DNA from: Imbricaverruca yamaguchii
Lineage: Eukaryota > Arthropoda > Thecostraca > Neoverrucidae
Direction: 5' to 3'
DNA: 64,000 nucleotides
NCBI GenBank assembly: GCA_034440575.1
Contig: JAOTOL010001656.1
Location: 2,482,501 to 2,546,500 of the forward strand
Below are positions 45,046 through 55,908 of the stretch, in pieces. The first letter of the stretch is position 1; every line of letters begins with the position of its first letter. The position numbers and the translations under genes were made by a program. The notes under the pieces are model-generated. The model made no database searches, was not told where the DNA came from, and was given only the letters and a program-made list of their open reading frames with translations.

Positions 45046-46283
45046 GATGTCGGCCTCTCTCGATATATTCGGTGGGGACGGGGGAGTAGAGGTGCGTGTG
45101 GACTGGGCATGGACGCGATCGGTAGATGCGGAGGGTGAAGTCTGCACATTAGATTTGGGGCCCTTTCCGGGTCTCTTCGTCCGCTGTACGACACTCCACT
45201 CCTACGGAGCTCGCTCAGCGGCCGGCTTCGGGAAAGTGACCTGAGGGTCTGGCGTGGGCGACGCGTCGCACTTCGCCGCCTCGGAGCGAGGTTCGGGCTG
45301 AGCTTCCCTTGTTGACGGGGTCACTAGTATACCGAAGGAACGAAGTAGTTCACTCAATACTGCAATGAGTTCATCTGTTTTGGTTATTTGCACGCGCTGT
45401 AAAGTTGATGTGGTGCCTTTCGCTTTTGTCGCGTATGACGTTGAAGGATGGGAGCGATCGTAAAGATCCCTCGCTTCCCTAAATGTTACTTTTTGGGTAT
45501 GTTTGATTGCTATGATTTCCTTCTCTTTGGAATAGCTGGGACAGGTACGGTCAAACGAAGTTTGGGGGTTATGTCCCCTGCTGCAGTTCACACAGAATGG
45601 AACTTCCGAAGTACACTGTTCGCTGAGGTGGTCGGGGGAAGCACCCTTGCTGCACACGGAACGATTCCGACAATACTGGTTGGTATGCCCACATTTTTTA
45701 CATTTAAAACAACACATGGGGTTCGGGAGAAAAACTCGTACCTTAACACGGATGTACCCCACCCGAATCTCAGAAGGTAGGTTGGTTGAATTGAATGTCA
45801 AGATAACGTTGTTCGTTGTAATCAATTCTGCATTTCGTCCACTATTTCTTCCTCCGATACGTCTTTCAGGTCGAAGCAGCTTATTATTCCTTGTGATGTA
45901 TTTTTAGTCTGATGTGGTTCAACTTTAATTTGGATGACTTCATCGATTTTCCTCTCGCCTTTGCGCACACCGTATACGAACTCACCGCTCGTCAACGCTC
46001 TCTCCGCTTCCTGTGCCACCGCGAATTCTACCTCCAACGCTCCATCCTTCAGCTTTTCACAACGTACAATTCTACAAAATCTGTCACATCCATCACGTCT
46101 TGGGAAAGGGAACAACGCCACAAGATTGTTCGTCAACCCTCGGATAATGAGGATACGTGGTGCCCTGGTAGGAATATGTCTGGTGCTTACCAGGTTAGGC
46201 ATTCTTCCACCGGTGGTGGGTGGGAGAAAAGTCTGGCCCCTACTCGAGGGACCAGGAGGGGTTTTATGGTTTGGAGATGCCAT
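45045..46283 (-). pseudogene. ORF1 (Gag-like) of I-type element B
   Basis: It starts MASPNHKTPPGPSSRGQ at 46283. The first part contains PRILIIRGLTNNLVALF and an RNA-binding-like region ending DVSEEEIVDEM. A frameshift at about 45825 continues in ITTNNVILTFNSTNLPSEIR. Zinc knuckles follow: CFKCKKCGHTNQYC (C-x2-C-x4-H-x4-C), a second degenerate one and CVNCSRGHNPQ...C. After a stop at 45202 the same frame continues with a basic, proline-serine-rich tail until the deletion junction near 45045. This is the layout of nucleic-acid-binding ORF1 proteins of I/Jockey-type LINEs. Confidence 0.8.
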
Positions 46284-46760
46284 GTAGTGTGCTTGTTTTC
46301 AACTCTTCTGGCGCCCCACCGCATAGGCGCCCTACCGGGGGACGCCTGTGTCCCGTTGACGGGAGGTTGCCAGGCGTCAGAAGAGCTATACGGGGCAGGC
46401 GGCGCCTTCATATGGCCGGGAGAGAGGGGCTCACCACCCCGGCCGCACTATCAGCGCCGCCCACCCCTTGACCCCGGCCGGCCGGGCCGGCAGACATTGA
46501 AATAATCCAATGTCCTCGGCCCGAGCCGACCAGCTACTTGGCCCGCGTAAGGCCCCACGGGCCCGCCCGTCCCTCTGAGATATCGGGACCAAAGAGGTGT
46601 GTTGGTCCCCCGTCACAACTAGCACCGTACGACGGGGGACCTCAACCTCCAGGACTCCGTCAACCCCGGGGCACGGGCCGAGGGGACGCGGCTACCCAGA
46701 TAAAACTGAGCTGGTGGGTAGGACCGGGGAAGTTGTCCTACCTGCTCGTAGTAGGGAGAG

Positions 46761-47170
46761 TACGTGTTACACGGCCAGGTGAGGAACATGGATGTTTGGA
46801 TGAGATGGGCATTGGAAAAGGAGCGTATGGATGGAAGGACGAGTGAGGCACTCTTGGTCTCACCCCTCTCCGCTAGATGGTTGTCGGATCATTGGGACAC
46901 TCAATCCCCCACCACAAAAAGGTGGTGCCTCGTTGGGGGGGGGTTACGGGGACGATCACATTTGAAAGATGCCTTTTTCTTTCGGAGGGCGCTTCTGACT
47001 AAACATATTGTAGGGTGTACATCGGGCGCGGCATGACCTCTGCAGTCGATGCGCTCCTAAACCCCAATAGCCAACCAACTAGGGTGTGCATCCGATCCTT
47101 CCAGGTTGGGCGCTTTTTCCTGGTCGGAGGAGCGGCCACCTTCCATGGAAGGGAGGCGCATTCCCCAACT
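46761..47170. repeat. Leader region of a gag-like retroelement, copy 2
   Basis: Contains gatgcctttttctttcgg, agggcgcttctgac and gtcggaggagcggccacc, matching the leader of copy 1 (about 31500-31620). At 47025-47110 the reversed words attggttggctattgggg and gcgcatcgactgcag match 35505-35550 and the 45-bp cassette at 38686. Confidence 0.55.
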
Positions 47171-47174
47171 TCCC

Positions 47175-47745
47175 TCCCCTGTATCTGTCCCTGACTCCCG
47201 CATCTGCAAGCCAGCAGCTGGCCGTGTTCAGGCTATCAGTTGTCTCCTTCCTCCGGAGACGGCATACCTCAAGCCGGCGCAGACGGACTGTGCGCTTCGC
47301 GTGGCTGCAATCCAAGAAAACAGCACCAAGTTAAACCTGCTGGTGGCAAGCTTTCCTGTGTCGATCACCACACAGGTGCGGATGTTAACGCGACCAAGAC
47401 GCACAGGTTCGTGGCCATTATTGACACCCTGAGGCGTAAGTTGGCGCAATCACGAACTGACCTCCTGGAAGGCCTATTTCCCCGTCAGCAGCTCGAAGAC
47501 CTGGAGCCGTTCCATCTGCTACTGCGGATGCACTCCGAGCTTGGTACGGCAGGAGAATCCCCATACATCCATGAGCTGGTGAAGACTACATCTTCAACGG
47601 CTGCGGCAGGCAGCTTGGACAACGTTATGGCTGTTGTCAGAGGAGGCTCCTCTGGAGCCATCGACGGAGCCATCGGCGGGACCATACGTTGGACCATCGG
47701 CTGGTGGACCAACAGTGAGACCATCGACAGGGCCACCACTTGAGC
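47175..47745 (+). pseudogene. Ty3/gypsy-type gag remnant, copy 2
   Basis: Paralogue of 31640-32345. The plus frames read RVAAIQENSTKLNLLVASFP and VSITTQVRM, then ATKTHRFVAIIDTLRRKLAQ, RTDLLEGLFPRQQLEDLEPF and HLLLRMHSELGTAGES, then KTTSSTAAAGSLDNVMAVV and the repeat GAIDGAIGGTI. A frame change lies near 47380 (between LLVASFPVSITTQV and the LRRKLAQ part). No pol follows. The end of the copy carries CGTATGCAAAACAACACCCC near 47881. Confidence 0.6.
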
Positions 47746-48470
47746 CATTGGTGCTCCAGCCTCGATCGCAGCCCGCAGATGTATGATTTTTTCCTGCATG
47801 CCCATTGTAATTACATATGGGGGAATTCATTGTTGGGAGGGAGAATTGAACATTGAGCAGGTGACACATGCTCCTCTAAACGTATGCAAAACAACACCCC
47901 GGTTCGATTGGCTAGCAAGACCACAATGGGGCCGAAAATCCTTAATAATTGAATGACTGCATTCCTTGTACAACAAGTTTAGCTAAAATGTTCATGGGAT
48001 GACGTTTCGAAGAAAATTCCGTGTTCGACAGGGACCTTTGTATACACCCGAACCGAAATACGTGATCTGGGAATTCCGCTTTAATTATATTTTTAAAGCC
48101 AGATTTTAGTATGTCATCAATGTTTCGGCGTATTCTGGTTCCCTTATTTTCGCATTATCGTCCTTGCTGGGTCAGTTGTTAGCATTCCACAGCCGTGTCT
48201 AAATACGAGTGGGTGGGGAAACCTAAACCATTACTTCCCATGAGAACAGAAACAAAGGTGAATCAGAGCTTTAACTAATTGTTCTCGGACAGGCAAACTA
48301 CCTATTACTGCCTGATCGAATTAAGCATCGCTTCATTGGACGCACAAATCCAAGGTCTGCCAACGTAAACCAGGAAATCGGAGCTATCTGTCAACATTCG
48401 TTCAATATTACTGGATATCATGGAAGGAACTGCTGGGACTGCAGATATAATTAAAAGGTATATATATATA
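47746..48470. other. No recognised gene
   Basis: Sequence between the gag remnant and the first Penelope-like fragment. A TA run lies at 48459-48483. Nothing else seen. Confidence 0.5.
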
Positions 48471-48483
48471 TATGTATATATTT

Positions 48484-48960
48484 ATACAGTGTGACAACAG
48501 CACTTTGAATGATGCTGGAAATCGAGCATTTGTGACGAACTTTACCCACCGACAGCTTTCAGATATAGACTTACAAGTCTTATCCCTGTGGTTAAAAAAA
48601 TCTCTACCGGCAAAAAACACGAAATTACTTAGTGTGCTTCAGTCCAATTATCTCACTTGTGACACTGATGTGGATAAAGGATTTAAGCAAGGTGTGGGGG
48701 CGTGTATGTTTGCGGTTGCAGACATCTCACCATCAACTTTACCAAGAAGATATGTGACCGTTCTGATCGAGCTGAAGCGGAACAAGGATATTGTGATCAC
48801 GAGCTCGGACAAAGGTGGCGGCGTTGTCGTGATGAATTCGGTGGATACCACTACCAATATGCAAAATCTTATCACGGACGCGAATACCTAGCAGACGATG
48901 AGTGTTTGGTCTGTGAAAAAGGAGTCAGGCAAATTCAATAAAACGGTCCGACGGATTTTG
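48484..48960 (+). pseudogene. Penelope-like element fragment, N-terminal and reverse-transcriptase start
   Basis: The frame reads FVTNFTHRQLSDIDLQVLSL, LPAKNTKLLSVLQS and then KRNKDIVITSSDKGGGVVVM. The last is the KPSDK-like motif that opens Penelope-type reverse transcriptases. After about 140 residues the frame ends at 48889. Only fragments such as CEKGVRQIQ follow, and the sequence passes directly into a 3' region with a hammerhead-like motif. It is therefore internally deleted, lacking the rest of the reverse transcriptase and the GIY-YIG domain. Confidence 0.75.
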
Positions 48961-49129
48961 AAGAGGCCATGAAAGGGTAAGGTTTTTTGTATCCTGTTTC
49001 GTTACCTTTCGCCATTGACGCAGTATTTCGCAGTACGTCGTTTGTCAGCTCAGCGAGAGGTTGCAATACGTGTCACGTTTTAAACGCAGGCATTCGGGTT
49101 CATGATTGTGTGCTTACAATTGTCAAGTT

Positions 49130-49190
49130 TTGTAATTGTGTCTCCCTGAAGAAGGCAAGTGACCGAAACGTTGGTGATGTGTTTTGTGTT
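49130..49190 (+). ncRNA. Hammerhead ribozyme-like motif of the plus-strand Penelope fragment
   Basis: Core words in order: CTGAAGA (49146-49152; fits CUGANGA), a weak stem II, GAAA (49165-49168), C, and a GUU cleavage-type triplet (49170-49172). The bases before the core (gtctcc) pair with those after the triplet (ggtgat) in five of six positions including one wobble. Hammerhead ribozymes are known in Penelope-like elements. Stem II here is poor, so activity is uncertain. Confidence 0.45.
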
Positions 49191-49235
49191 GAAATTGTAG
49201 TTTTTTTTCCCCGCTGTGCCACTTACTGTATTATT

Positions 49236-49272
49236 GTATAATATATATATATATATATATATGTTTATATAT

Positions 49273-49343
<71 letters not shown>
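49236..49343. repeat. TA-dinucleotide microsatellite, about 105 bp
   Basis: Nearly pure TA repeat with small breaks (tgtttatatatatacatacat near 49260-49285). It separates the two oppositely oriented Penelope-like copies. Confidence 0.97.
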
Positions 49344-49345
<2 letters not shown>

Positions 49346-49461
49346 ACGAAGAATGGCTCTAAGTGCTCCTGAGTTTTAGACATCGCGTGGAGAAAAAAAA
49401 TCCGACCTTCAATATACCAGGAGGTGCTGAGTTTGCATCAAAAGTAACGTTAGGGATTTTT

Positions 49462-49510
49462 CTATATTACTCAACTTTTTGGCCAGGGGCCATCATCAGG
49501 AGTGATATAA
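49462..49510 (-). ncRNA. Hammerhead ribozyme-like motif of the minus-strand Penelope element
   Basis: Read on the minus strand: stem I 5' arm TTATATCACTC (49510-49500), core CTGATGA (49499-49493), stem II TGGCC-CCT-GGCCA (49492-49480), AAAA (49479-49476), GTT (49475-49473) and stem I 3' arm GAGTAATATAG (49472-49462). The two stem I arms pair at 10 of 11 positions, counting one wobble. The architecture is that of a type I hammerhead with a minimal stem III. The usual GAAA reads AAAA, so the residue thought to act as general base (G12) is changed and this copy is probably inactive. Confidence 0.7.
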
Positions 49511-49811
49511 AAAATGTCAGGCTTAACAATTGAAAAAACGCGGGAAATGCATGCACAAATATACGTGAATCACACAAAAGCATCCTCAGTGGTGCAGACA
49601 CTTCAAGAAACTCCAAACCAGAAACCAACTATGTCAAGATAGAATCTTCTGATGAAGTTCAAGCCGATGGTCCATATACATATCGGCACATACACGCACA
49701 TATATAGACATATTTCCAATACAACGCGTAATACATCAAATATAATTTATGTCTATGTAATTTTATGTGATATACCAAGATGTCGTTTGCGTGTTTAGTT
49801 GCTGCCGTAGA

Positions 49812-51970
49812 TTACGTATGTGTAGAGATTCCAGGACATTCAGATAAGCATTGTCCCTGGCTGTTACTAGAATTTCTATTTTGAAGTTTGTTAGTGTCGC
49901 TGTGTTCCATGTTAGAATGTTTGTCGATCATGTGTTCGCCTAAAGGTGTGTATTCTCTCCGAATTCTGGCATCTCCCAAGTGTTCATTGTTCCTATCCCT
50001 GATGCTACGCTTGGTTTCTCCGACATAAAATGTTTCAAGACAGCGGTTGCACGTTACTTTATAAACTACGTTATTCCGCGTGCATCTACCTTTGAGCTCG
50101 TTGCTATAGGTGTGGCACGTTCGTCTACCAGCAGGGCATTGCGCCATTTCCAGGGCTGAGAGGACCAGGTAAGATTTCAGCGCAGGTCCGCTAGTCCAGG
50201 CTACCCTAACATGGTTTAGATGAGACGAACGGATGGCTGCATTTACCTGCCGCCATAGTTGGTCATCGACAAAAGGAAGTCTGATGTAAACATAGTTGGG
50301 ATTGCTACCCGCTCGATGACGACGTTGCCCACTTATCCTACTCCTGTAGTGAGGGTGAACAGCACGAGCGGCGGAGTGTACCCGATGTGCTGGGTATCCG
50401 TTTTCCAGGAAAAGAGTTGTCATCTTCGCAAGGCTCCGCTCGCTCGAAATAGTATCGGAGGAGACTCGTGCTGTTCTCCTCATTTGGGATGTTAAAACGA
50501 CCTTTTTAGTGGCCCTCGGGTGGGCCGAATCATAGTGCAAGATGATGGGGCTGCCATTGATTTAAAGTACAGTTCGGTGGTGTAGCTCCCATCAGCCTGA
50601 GTTACAAACAACGTATCAAGGAAAGGAATCGAAGTGCTATGACCAGTGTGCTCTAAGATGAACTTGATGCTGGAGTGTTGTTGGTTAATTTCTGCAAATA
50701 AGTCGAAGGAGAGAGGCCAAGCCATGTGTCCAAGCACCAAAAATATCGTCTATATACCTCATGTAGTGAGCTGGTTTCAAATCATACGAAGCTAAGAAGA
50801 TCGACTCCAGGCGGTGCATAAAAGCAATCGCTAAAGGAGGTGCACATCGGTTACCCATAGCGACTCCTTTCGTTTGCTTCTACATGGAGTTACCGAAACG
50901 TATGAGGTTATTGCTGAAAATATGTGTTAGTCATTTCACACAGTCCTGTACCCCAATCCCGAAAAGACAGATATCACCCAGATGGTCCTCGATTAAACGA
51001 ATCACAGCATCTATTCCCTCCTTTATCGGAATGCTGCCATATAAATTTGTGACGTCAATGGTGAAAACAATACCCTCCGGAAGTTTGTTAGGAAACATTC
51101 CTTTCATCCTCTGGAGATACGACTCCGTGTTTGTCAGATGGGCGGGAACCAACGCTAGTATCTAGACAAAAATCTTGCTCAAGCACCAAGATAACTTGTC
51201 TAGGGGGTCACCACTCGCCGACACTATGGGGCGCCGTGGAACCTCTAGTTTGTGGTCTTTTGGAGCCCGTATAATTCCGCTGTGGGGCTGGATTGAGGAA
51301 GGAGAGATAAAACTGTCTTCATGTAACTTCCTGGATAAAGTTTCCTTTTATGATAGTACATGTTTCGATTTCGAGATGTTTGATAGGGTAGCTGTAATAG
51401 GGATAAGGAGATGTAGCTGGGAAGGAATGCTCTGATAATCATCCGTTATTTTCCTGGCCTTTTTAATGTAATCCGTTTTGTTTAGCACGACGAATCCTTT
51501 GCATTTATCTGACGGCTTTACTATTACATTATCGTTGTTTTTCATTTCCTGTAGTACCTCCCACTGCTTCGCAAAATTGTCCGACATTTTGTTCGATGCT
51601 TTGTTGTGATATTTACATGCTTTTAGAACTTTTGTTTTTAAATCTTTCAACTCAAATTCTAATTGAGTTGTGGCTCTCGGTGAGGAGTGTCGGGAAACAT
51701 GGGGCGAAGCTTTGAATGACCTGTGCTAGAGGTGCTTTGTGATAAGCCTGCTTGCGGTACCTGAGGTACAGTTTGCTCTTTTGTCTCCCTCACATTCCTC
51801 CACCGCAAACCACAGATCGCCCTTTGTATGCCTGATTCTACCTTTTCCAAGCAGCTACGATCTACTTTTCGAGCTAACGCAAAAGTTGGGCCTTTGTCAA
51901 GCAATCCCAATGTATCTGAGTCTAGAGGTGGCTTAATTACATTATATGTGCGACTGGTACTGTATTGTTC
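49812..51970 (-). pseudogene. Penelope-like retroelement: reverse transcriptase and GIY-YIG endonuclease
   Basis: Minus-strand blocks, in order: LGLLDKGPTFALARKVDRSC (N-terminal, 51925-51850); NVIVKPSDKCKGFVVLNKTD (about 51530-51475); RPIVSASG (about 51225); FTIDVTNLYGSIPIKEGIDA (51080-51010, first catalytic aspartate); GVAMGNRCAPPLAIAF (about 50860); RYIDDIF (about 50760, YIDD-type box); FILEHTGHSTSIPFLDTLF; and then the endonuclease with NNVVYKVTCNRC, TFYVGETKRSIRDRNNEH and GEHMIDKHSN. The C-terminal domain is the GIY-YIG nuclease characteristic of Penelope-like elements. Frameshifts and stops separate the blocks, so the copy is non-functional. A hammerhead-like motif follows about 300 bp downstream. 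Confidence 0.88.
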
Positions 51971-51992
51971 AGTGCCGTCGCCGTTGGTGTCA

Positions 51993-51995
<3 letters not shown>

Positions 51996-52030
<35 letters not shown>
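51996..52030. repeat. TA-dinucleotide microsatellite
   Basis: Uninterrupted TA run of about 32 bp at the 5' side of the minus-strand Penelope-like element. Confidence 0.95.
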
Positions 52031-52031
<1 letters not shown>

Positions 52032-53080
52032 ATATGGCAAATTATTCTTGAAATGCGATTTCGATCCACCTACATTAATACTTCGTACAGCCTGCATCTG
52101 GTATATTGGACTTTTTCTCTTTTTATCGACACCTACAACTACCTTCCGATTTTCTTTCTCAGTGACCGTGGTTTTGGTTAGTTACGATGTCCAGCGAGAG
52201 ATGTCAACAGCGTCATCAGAATGTTCTCCGTATATCCTGTGATTCACCGATGACGATAAATCGTTGTGTCACCGGTAATCGTGGGATTCTGGCGGTCGAA
52301 GATGCCTTGAAACTACACGAGTCCGCGGCGAACACAGCCGTGCACTTAAGGAGCAGTAACTCGCTGAGCCAAAAGCCAAGCCAAAGTGGCGTATGAAGTT
52401 TCTACATCCAACTGATATGCTGCTGAAAGCCAGGGCCTGATCGACTTGCCTGCGGTCGACCTGTCCGGGAAGTCAGACTTTTATTTTCACTGAAAAGAAG
52501 CTAACTTTTCAATGAAATCTGTGAACTATAATACAAATAAACTGACTAGATGCTTAATTGTGCCACCAGTTTTGTACTTCATCCACCTGAGCGCACGAAC
52601 CGGTTGGCTACCAGGCACTCGGCCACAAAACCCGTGCATCAAGGGGTCGTAACGAGTATTACTGAGCGACAGTCTGGATTGTCGCCACCGCATGGCTTCA
52701 ATTTCACGACTCCGAAACCGCCGCTGCCGCTTTCAGGTCAAGTCATCTTCCCTCTCGTCTTCACGCCCATCTCCCTAAGATTATCCAATGGGGACCCCTA
52801 CCGTCTACAGCGCCACTGAGGTACACCGCTTCTGTTAACTGGTGAAACGGGTGACCTCGCTCATTTTCGGAGCTTGATCAATGAGCAGACCGCCACAGCA
52901 CCTGTGTTCCTCAGTATTACCAACATCCCACACACTGCTGATACGAGGTGAATGTATAGAACTGCGCGCAACCGACAAATGCTGGGACGGTTTGTAGCAG
53001 GTGACTGTTGTGGAATGTCTGACTGTTGACTGTTGGAACCATGACTATGATAGTGTTATGACTAAGACTATGTGTGGCAG
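52031..53080. other. No recognised gene
   Basis: An open frame at 52550-52819 (89 residues) has no recognised domain. A word gcagtaactcgctgagcc (52354) resembles 561-579. Nothing more can be supported. Confidence 0.4.
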
Positions 53081-53084
53081 GCCA

Positions 53085-53300
53085 CCGTTTGGACGGTTTG
53101 TAGCAGATGACCGTCGGAACTGCTTGTTGCAGGTGAACATTGGAACATTTTGTGGCAGATGACAGTTTGGGACTGTTTGTGGCGGGTGACCGTTGAAACA
53201 TTTTGTGGCAGGTGACCGTTGGGACTGTTTGTTGCAGGTGACCATTGGAACATTTTGTGGCAGATGACAGTTTGGGACTGTTTATGCCAGGCACCCATTG
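53085..53300. repeat. 26-27 bp minisatellite, alternating unit types
   Basis: Units with ggaacattttgtggcag and gggactgtttgttgcag alternate, each followed by a gtgacc-type word, for a basic period of 26-27 bp and an alternating dimer. Decayed units extend on both sides to about 52980 and 53350. Confidence 0.8.
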
Positions 53301-53350
53301 GGACTGCATGCGGCAGTTAACCGTTGTGACTGCGTGTGACAGGTGACTGT

Positions 53351-54120
53351 TGCACAGTGAAAAAAATTGCGATTTAGCCTACATCAATGTCCAGCTGGTA
53401 CTTCGTTAGCCGGAGCGGATCCAAGCTTTGCATGCCAACAGGGCAGACAATTTGACACATTGACGTCAGAAAAGGCTTCAGATCAGGTCAGGTCACCTAG
53501 TTATGACGTAACGAATGGTCTGCACGGCAGTTTGAGTGCTGTGTGTAGATTTGTGTTGCCGTCGACGGCATTGGCGGCAGTTTGGCTTAAGATTGGCCGT
53601 GGTCCCCAGATACGGCTCGCTTCGAACATCGTTGATTTTCTCCATCTTTTCAGAAATCGCTTTCAACGTACTGATCTCGGAACTTCATACTGAAATTGAA
53701 GTCATGGGGCAATGGGATTAAATGAAACTATAATGTGTTCCTATAGATGTGCTCCCCATTATGATCGTTATTAGAACACGTACCTTTTGTACTTGAACAT
53801 CAACCATAGCCCAGTACTGAAGGTAGCCAGTGTACGGCTTATTGGCGGCGCGTATTCCCCGACTATGCGGTCTGCAGCACAGAATGGTTGCCTCCATTTA
53901 AGCGAATATTGTAACCGGATATGTCACAGATGTAATAAAATTAGCTCCATGTTTGAAAACGACCAACATTTTACACAAGTAACAACAACAACAAAAATAT
54001 GAGGATTAATCAAGACAAAAGTTTCACGACTTTATTCCAGCTAAAAAACTTTCTGCACGGTGCGCTGGGACTGTTCGCAGCACGTTCCTGTTGGTGACAT
54101 GCGGTGAGTGTTGAGGACCA
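53351..54120. other. No recognised gene; candidate minus-strand poly(A) signal
   Basis: At 54028-54033 the minus strand reads GGAATAAAGTCGTG, a good poly(A) signal, but no convincing upstream minus-strand exon is visible before the repeats. Nothing else recognised. Confidence 0.35.
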
Positions 54121-54665
54121 CGACGCCCGCCGCACTAGGCGACACCGGACGGCACCAGGCGACACCAGACGGCACCAGGTGACACCACACGGCACCAGAT
54201 GACACCAGGTAACACCAGGCGACACCAGACGGCACCAGGCGACACCAGATGACACCAGGTAACACCAGGCGACTCCAGACGGCGCCAGGTGACACCAGAC
54301 GGCCGGCTCTGTCCGCGTATTGGCGCGTCGGGCCGACACTGCCCGCTCTTGACACAGCCCCACAGCCCGCCGCGCCTCATGACGGCGGCACCAGGCGACA
54401 CCAGCCGGCACCAGGCGACACCAGGCGACACCAGACGGCACCAGGTGACACCAGACGGCACCAGGTGACACCAGACGGCCGGCTCTGTCCGCGTATTGGC
54501 GCGTCGGGCCGACACTGCCCGCTCTTGACACAGCCCCACAGCCCGCCGCGCCTCATGACGGCGGCACCAGGCGACACCAGCCGGCACCAGGCGACACCAG
54601 GCGACACCAGACGGCACCAGGTGACACCAGACGGCACCAGGTGACACCAGACGGCCGACACTGCC
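54121..54665. repeat. Hierarchical repeat: 10-bp, 20-bp and 176-bp levels
   Basis: The basic word is a 10-mer of the type GACACCAGGC. Pairs give a 20-bp unit (gacaccagacggcaccaggt). A larger 176-bp block containing ggccggctctgtccgcg and ccgcgcctcatgacggcgg starts at 54301 and again at 54477, with a shortened third copy near 54650. Minus-strand frames full of SGVAWCRLVP are repeat artefacts. Confidence 0.9.
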
Positions 54666-55150
54666 CGCTCTCGACACAGCCACACAGCCGGCCGCGCCTC
54701 ATGCCAATAGCCACTCGGCGCCAGTCAATAGCATTAGTCGATGATGTCAAGGCATGCACGTTCCGAGGCGCAGACGTTGCTGATCTGAGCACACCAAGTA
54801 CACCCTCCCAATCTCTTTCCATCCCCCCTCTCTCTCTCTCTCTCTCATTCACACACATATACTGTACCCAGCCTGCTTGGTCGATTATTACCTCTCGGTG
54901 GTTTTCACGTTGTGTTCCATATTCCTCTGACAACAAGATCAGCAAACGTTCCACCGGAAGGGATTCCGTAGGCACTGCTTTAGGTCTCCTATAGCGAACA
55001 TTGGTGGTGCACACGCCATGCCGAGCACATGTTGCACAGAGTACACACACACACATACTCACACACACACTGCGTGAAGGGCTGGCCTCGATCAGGCTCA
55101 CCTACCCAGACAGTAACTAGCCGGGACAAAACGCCGGCCGCTCATCAACA
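54666..55150. other. No recognised gene; CT and CA runs
   Basis: Contains a CT run (54828-54846) and a CA run (55042-55070). No domain in any frame. Confidence 0.5.
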
Positions 55151-55152
55151 CC

Positions 55153-55875
55153 ATGGCCCGGGGAAGCTGTCGGCGGCCGCCAGTTGCTGCGCCAGGTGAC
55201 CCGCCGCCACATCAACAGCTCATCCTAACAAACATGGCGGCGACAGATGACCCGCCGCCACATCAACAGCTCATCCTAACAAACATGGCGGCGACAGGTG
55301 ACCCGCCGACACATCGAGAGCTCATCCTAACAAACATGGCGGCGACAGGTGACCCGCCGACACATCGAGAGCTCATCCTAACAAACATGGCGGCGACAGA
55401 TCGCCCGCCGCCACATCAACAGCTCATCCTAACAAACTCGGCGACGACAGATCACCCGCCGCCACATCGACAGCTCATCCTAACAAACATGGCGGCGACA
55501 GGTGACCCGCCGACACATCGAGAGCTCATCCTAACAAACTCGGCGACGACAGATCACCCGCCGCCACATCAACAGCTCATCCTAACAAACTCGGCGACGA
55601 CAGATCACCCGCCGCCACATCGACAGCTCATCCTAACAAACTCGGCGACGACAGATCACCCGCCGCCACATCAACAGCTCATCCTAACAAACTCGGCGAC
55701 GACAGATCACCCGCCGCCACATCAACAGCTCATCCTAACAAACTCGGCGACGACAGATCACCCGCCGCCACATCGACAGCTCATCCTAACAAACTCGGCG
55801 ACGACAGGTCACCCGCCGCCACATCAACAGCTCATCCTAACAAACTCGGTGTGCCGCCGATGGCTGGCGTTCTGA
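55153..55875 (+). CDS. Hypothetical open frame over a 51-bp minisatellite (doubtful gene)
   Basis: A 240-residue frame starts at an ATG in a good context (caacaccATGG). It consists almost entirely of a 17-residue repeat with the words PPPHQQLILTN and SATTDH or MAATGD. AATAAA-type signals follow at about 56071 and 56131. There is no signal peptide or membrane segment and no recognised domain. Repeat units that are multiples of three stay open by chance in this window, so I rate coding as unlikely but not excluded. Confidence 0.2.
   Translation: MARGSCRRPPVAAPGDPPPHQQLILTNMAATDDPPPHQQLILTNMAATGDPPTHRELILTNMAATGDPPTHRELILTNMAATDRPPPHQQLILTNSATTDHPPPHRQLILTNMAATGDPPTHRELILTNSATTDHPPPHQQLILTNSATTDHPPPHRQLILTNSATTDHPPPHQQLILTNSATTDHPPPHQQLILTNSATTDHPPPHRQLILTNSATTGHPPPHQQLILTNSVCRRWLAF
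55198..55860. repeat. 51-bp minisatellite, 13 copies
   Basis: An exact 51-bp period with words cgccgccacatcaacagctc and atcctaacaaac. Two main types alternate irregularly (aacatggcggcgacag and aactcggcgacgacag). Confidence 0.95.
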
Positions 55876-55908
55876 GCGTCCTCGCGGCCGACTCCTCACC
55901 GCATAACT

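Larger units (their letters stand above)
42276..46760 (-). mobile_element. I-type non-LTR retrotransposon B (internal deletion of the endonuclease)
   Basis: On the minus strand: a GC-rich 5' region (46760-46290), ORF1 with zinc knuckles (46283 to about 45045), then reverse transcriptase and RNase H (about 45040-42773), a purine-rich 3' untranslated tract (42775-42625) and a CA run near 42290. The endonuclease expected between ORF1 and the reverse transcriptase is absent. ORF2 has a frameshift near 44410 and ORF1 one near 45825 plus a stop at 45202. Compared with element A this copy is better preserved. Confidence 0.8.

Noticed and set aside
54010..54683. Minus-strand frames with SGVAWCRLVP repeats and a nearby AATAAA
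   Set aside because: Several frames are open because of the 10/20-bp repeat, and the poly(A) word alone is not enough for a gene.
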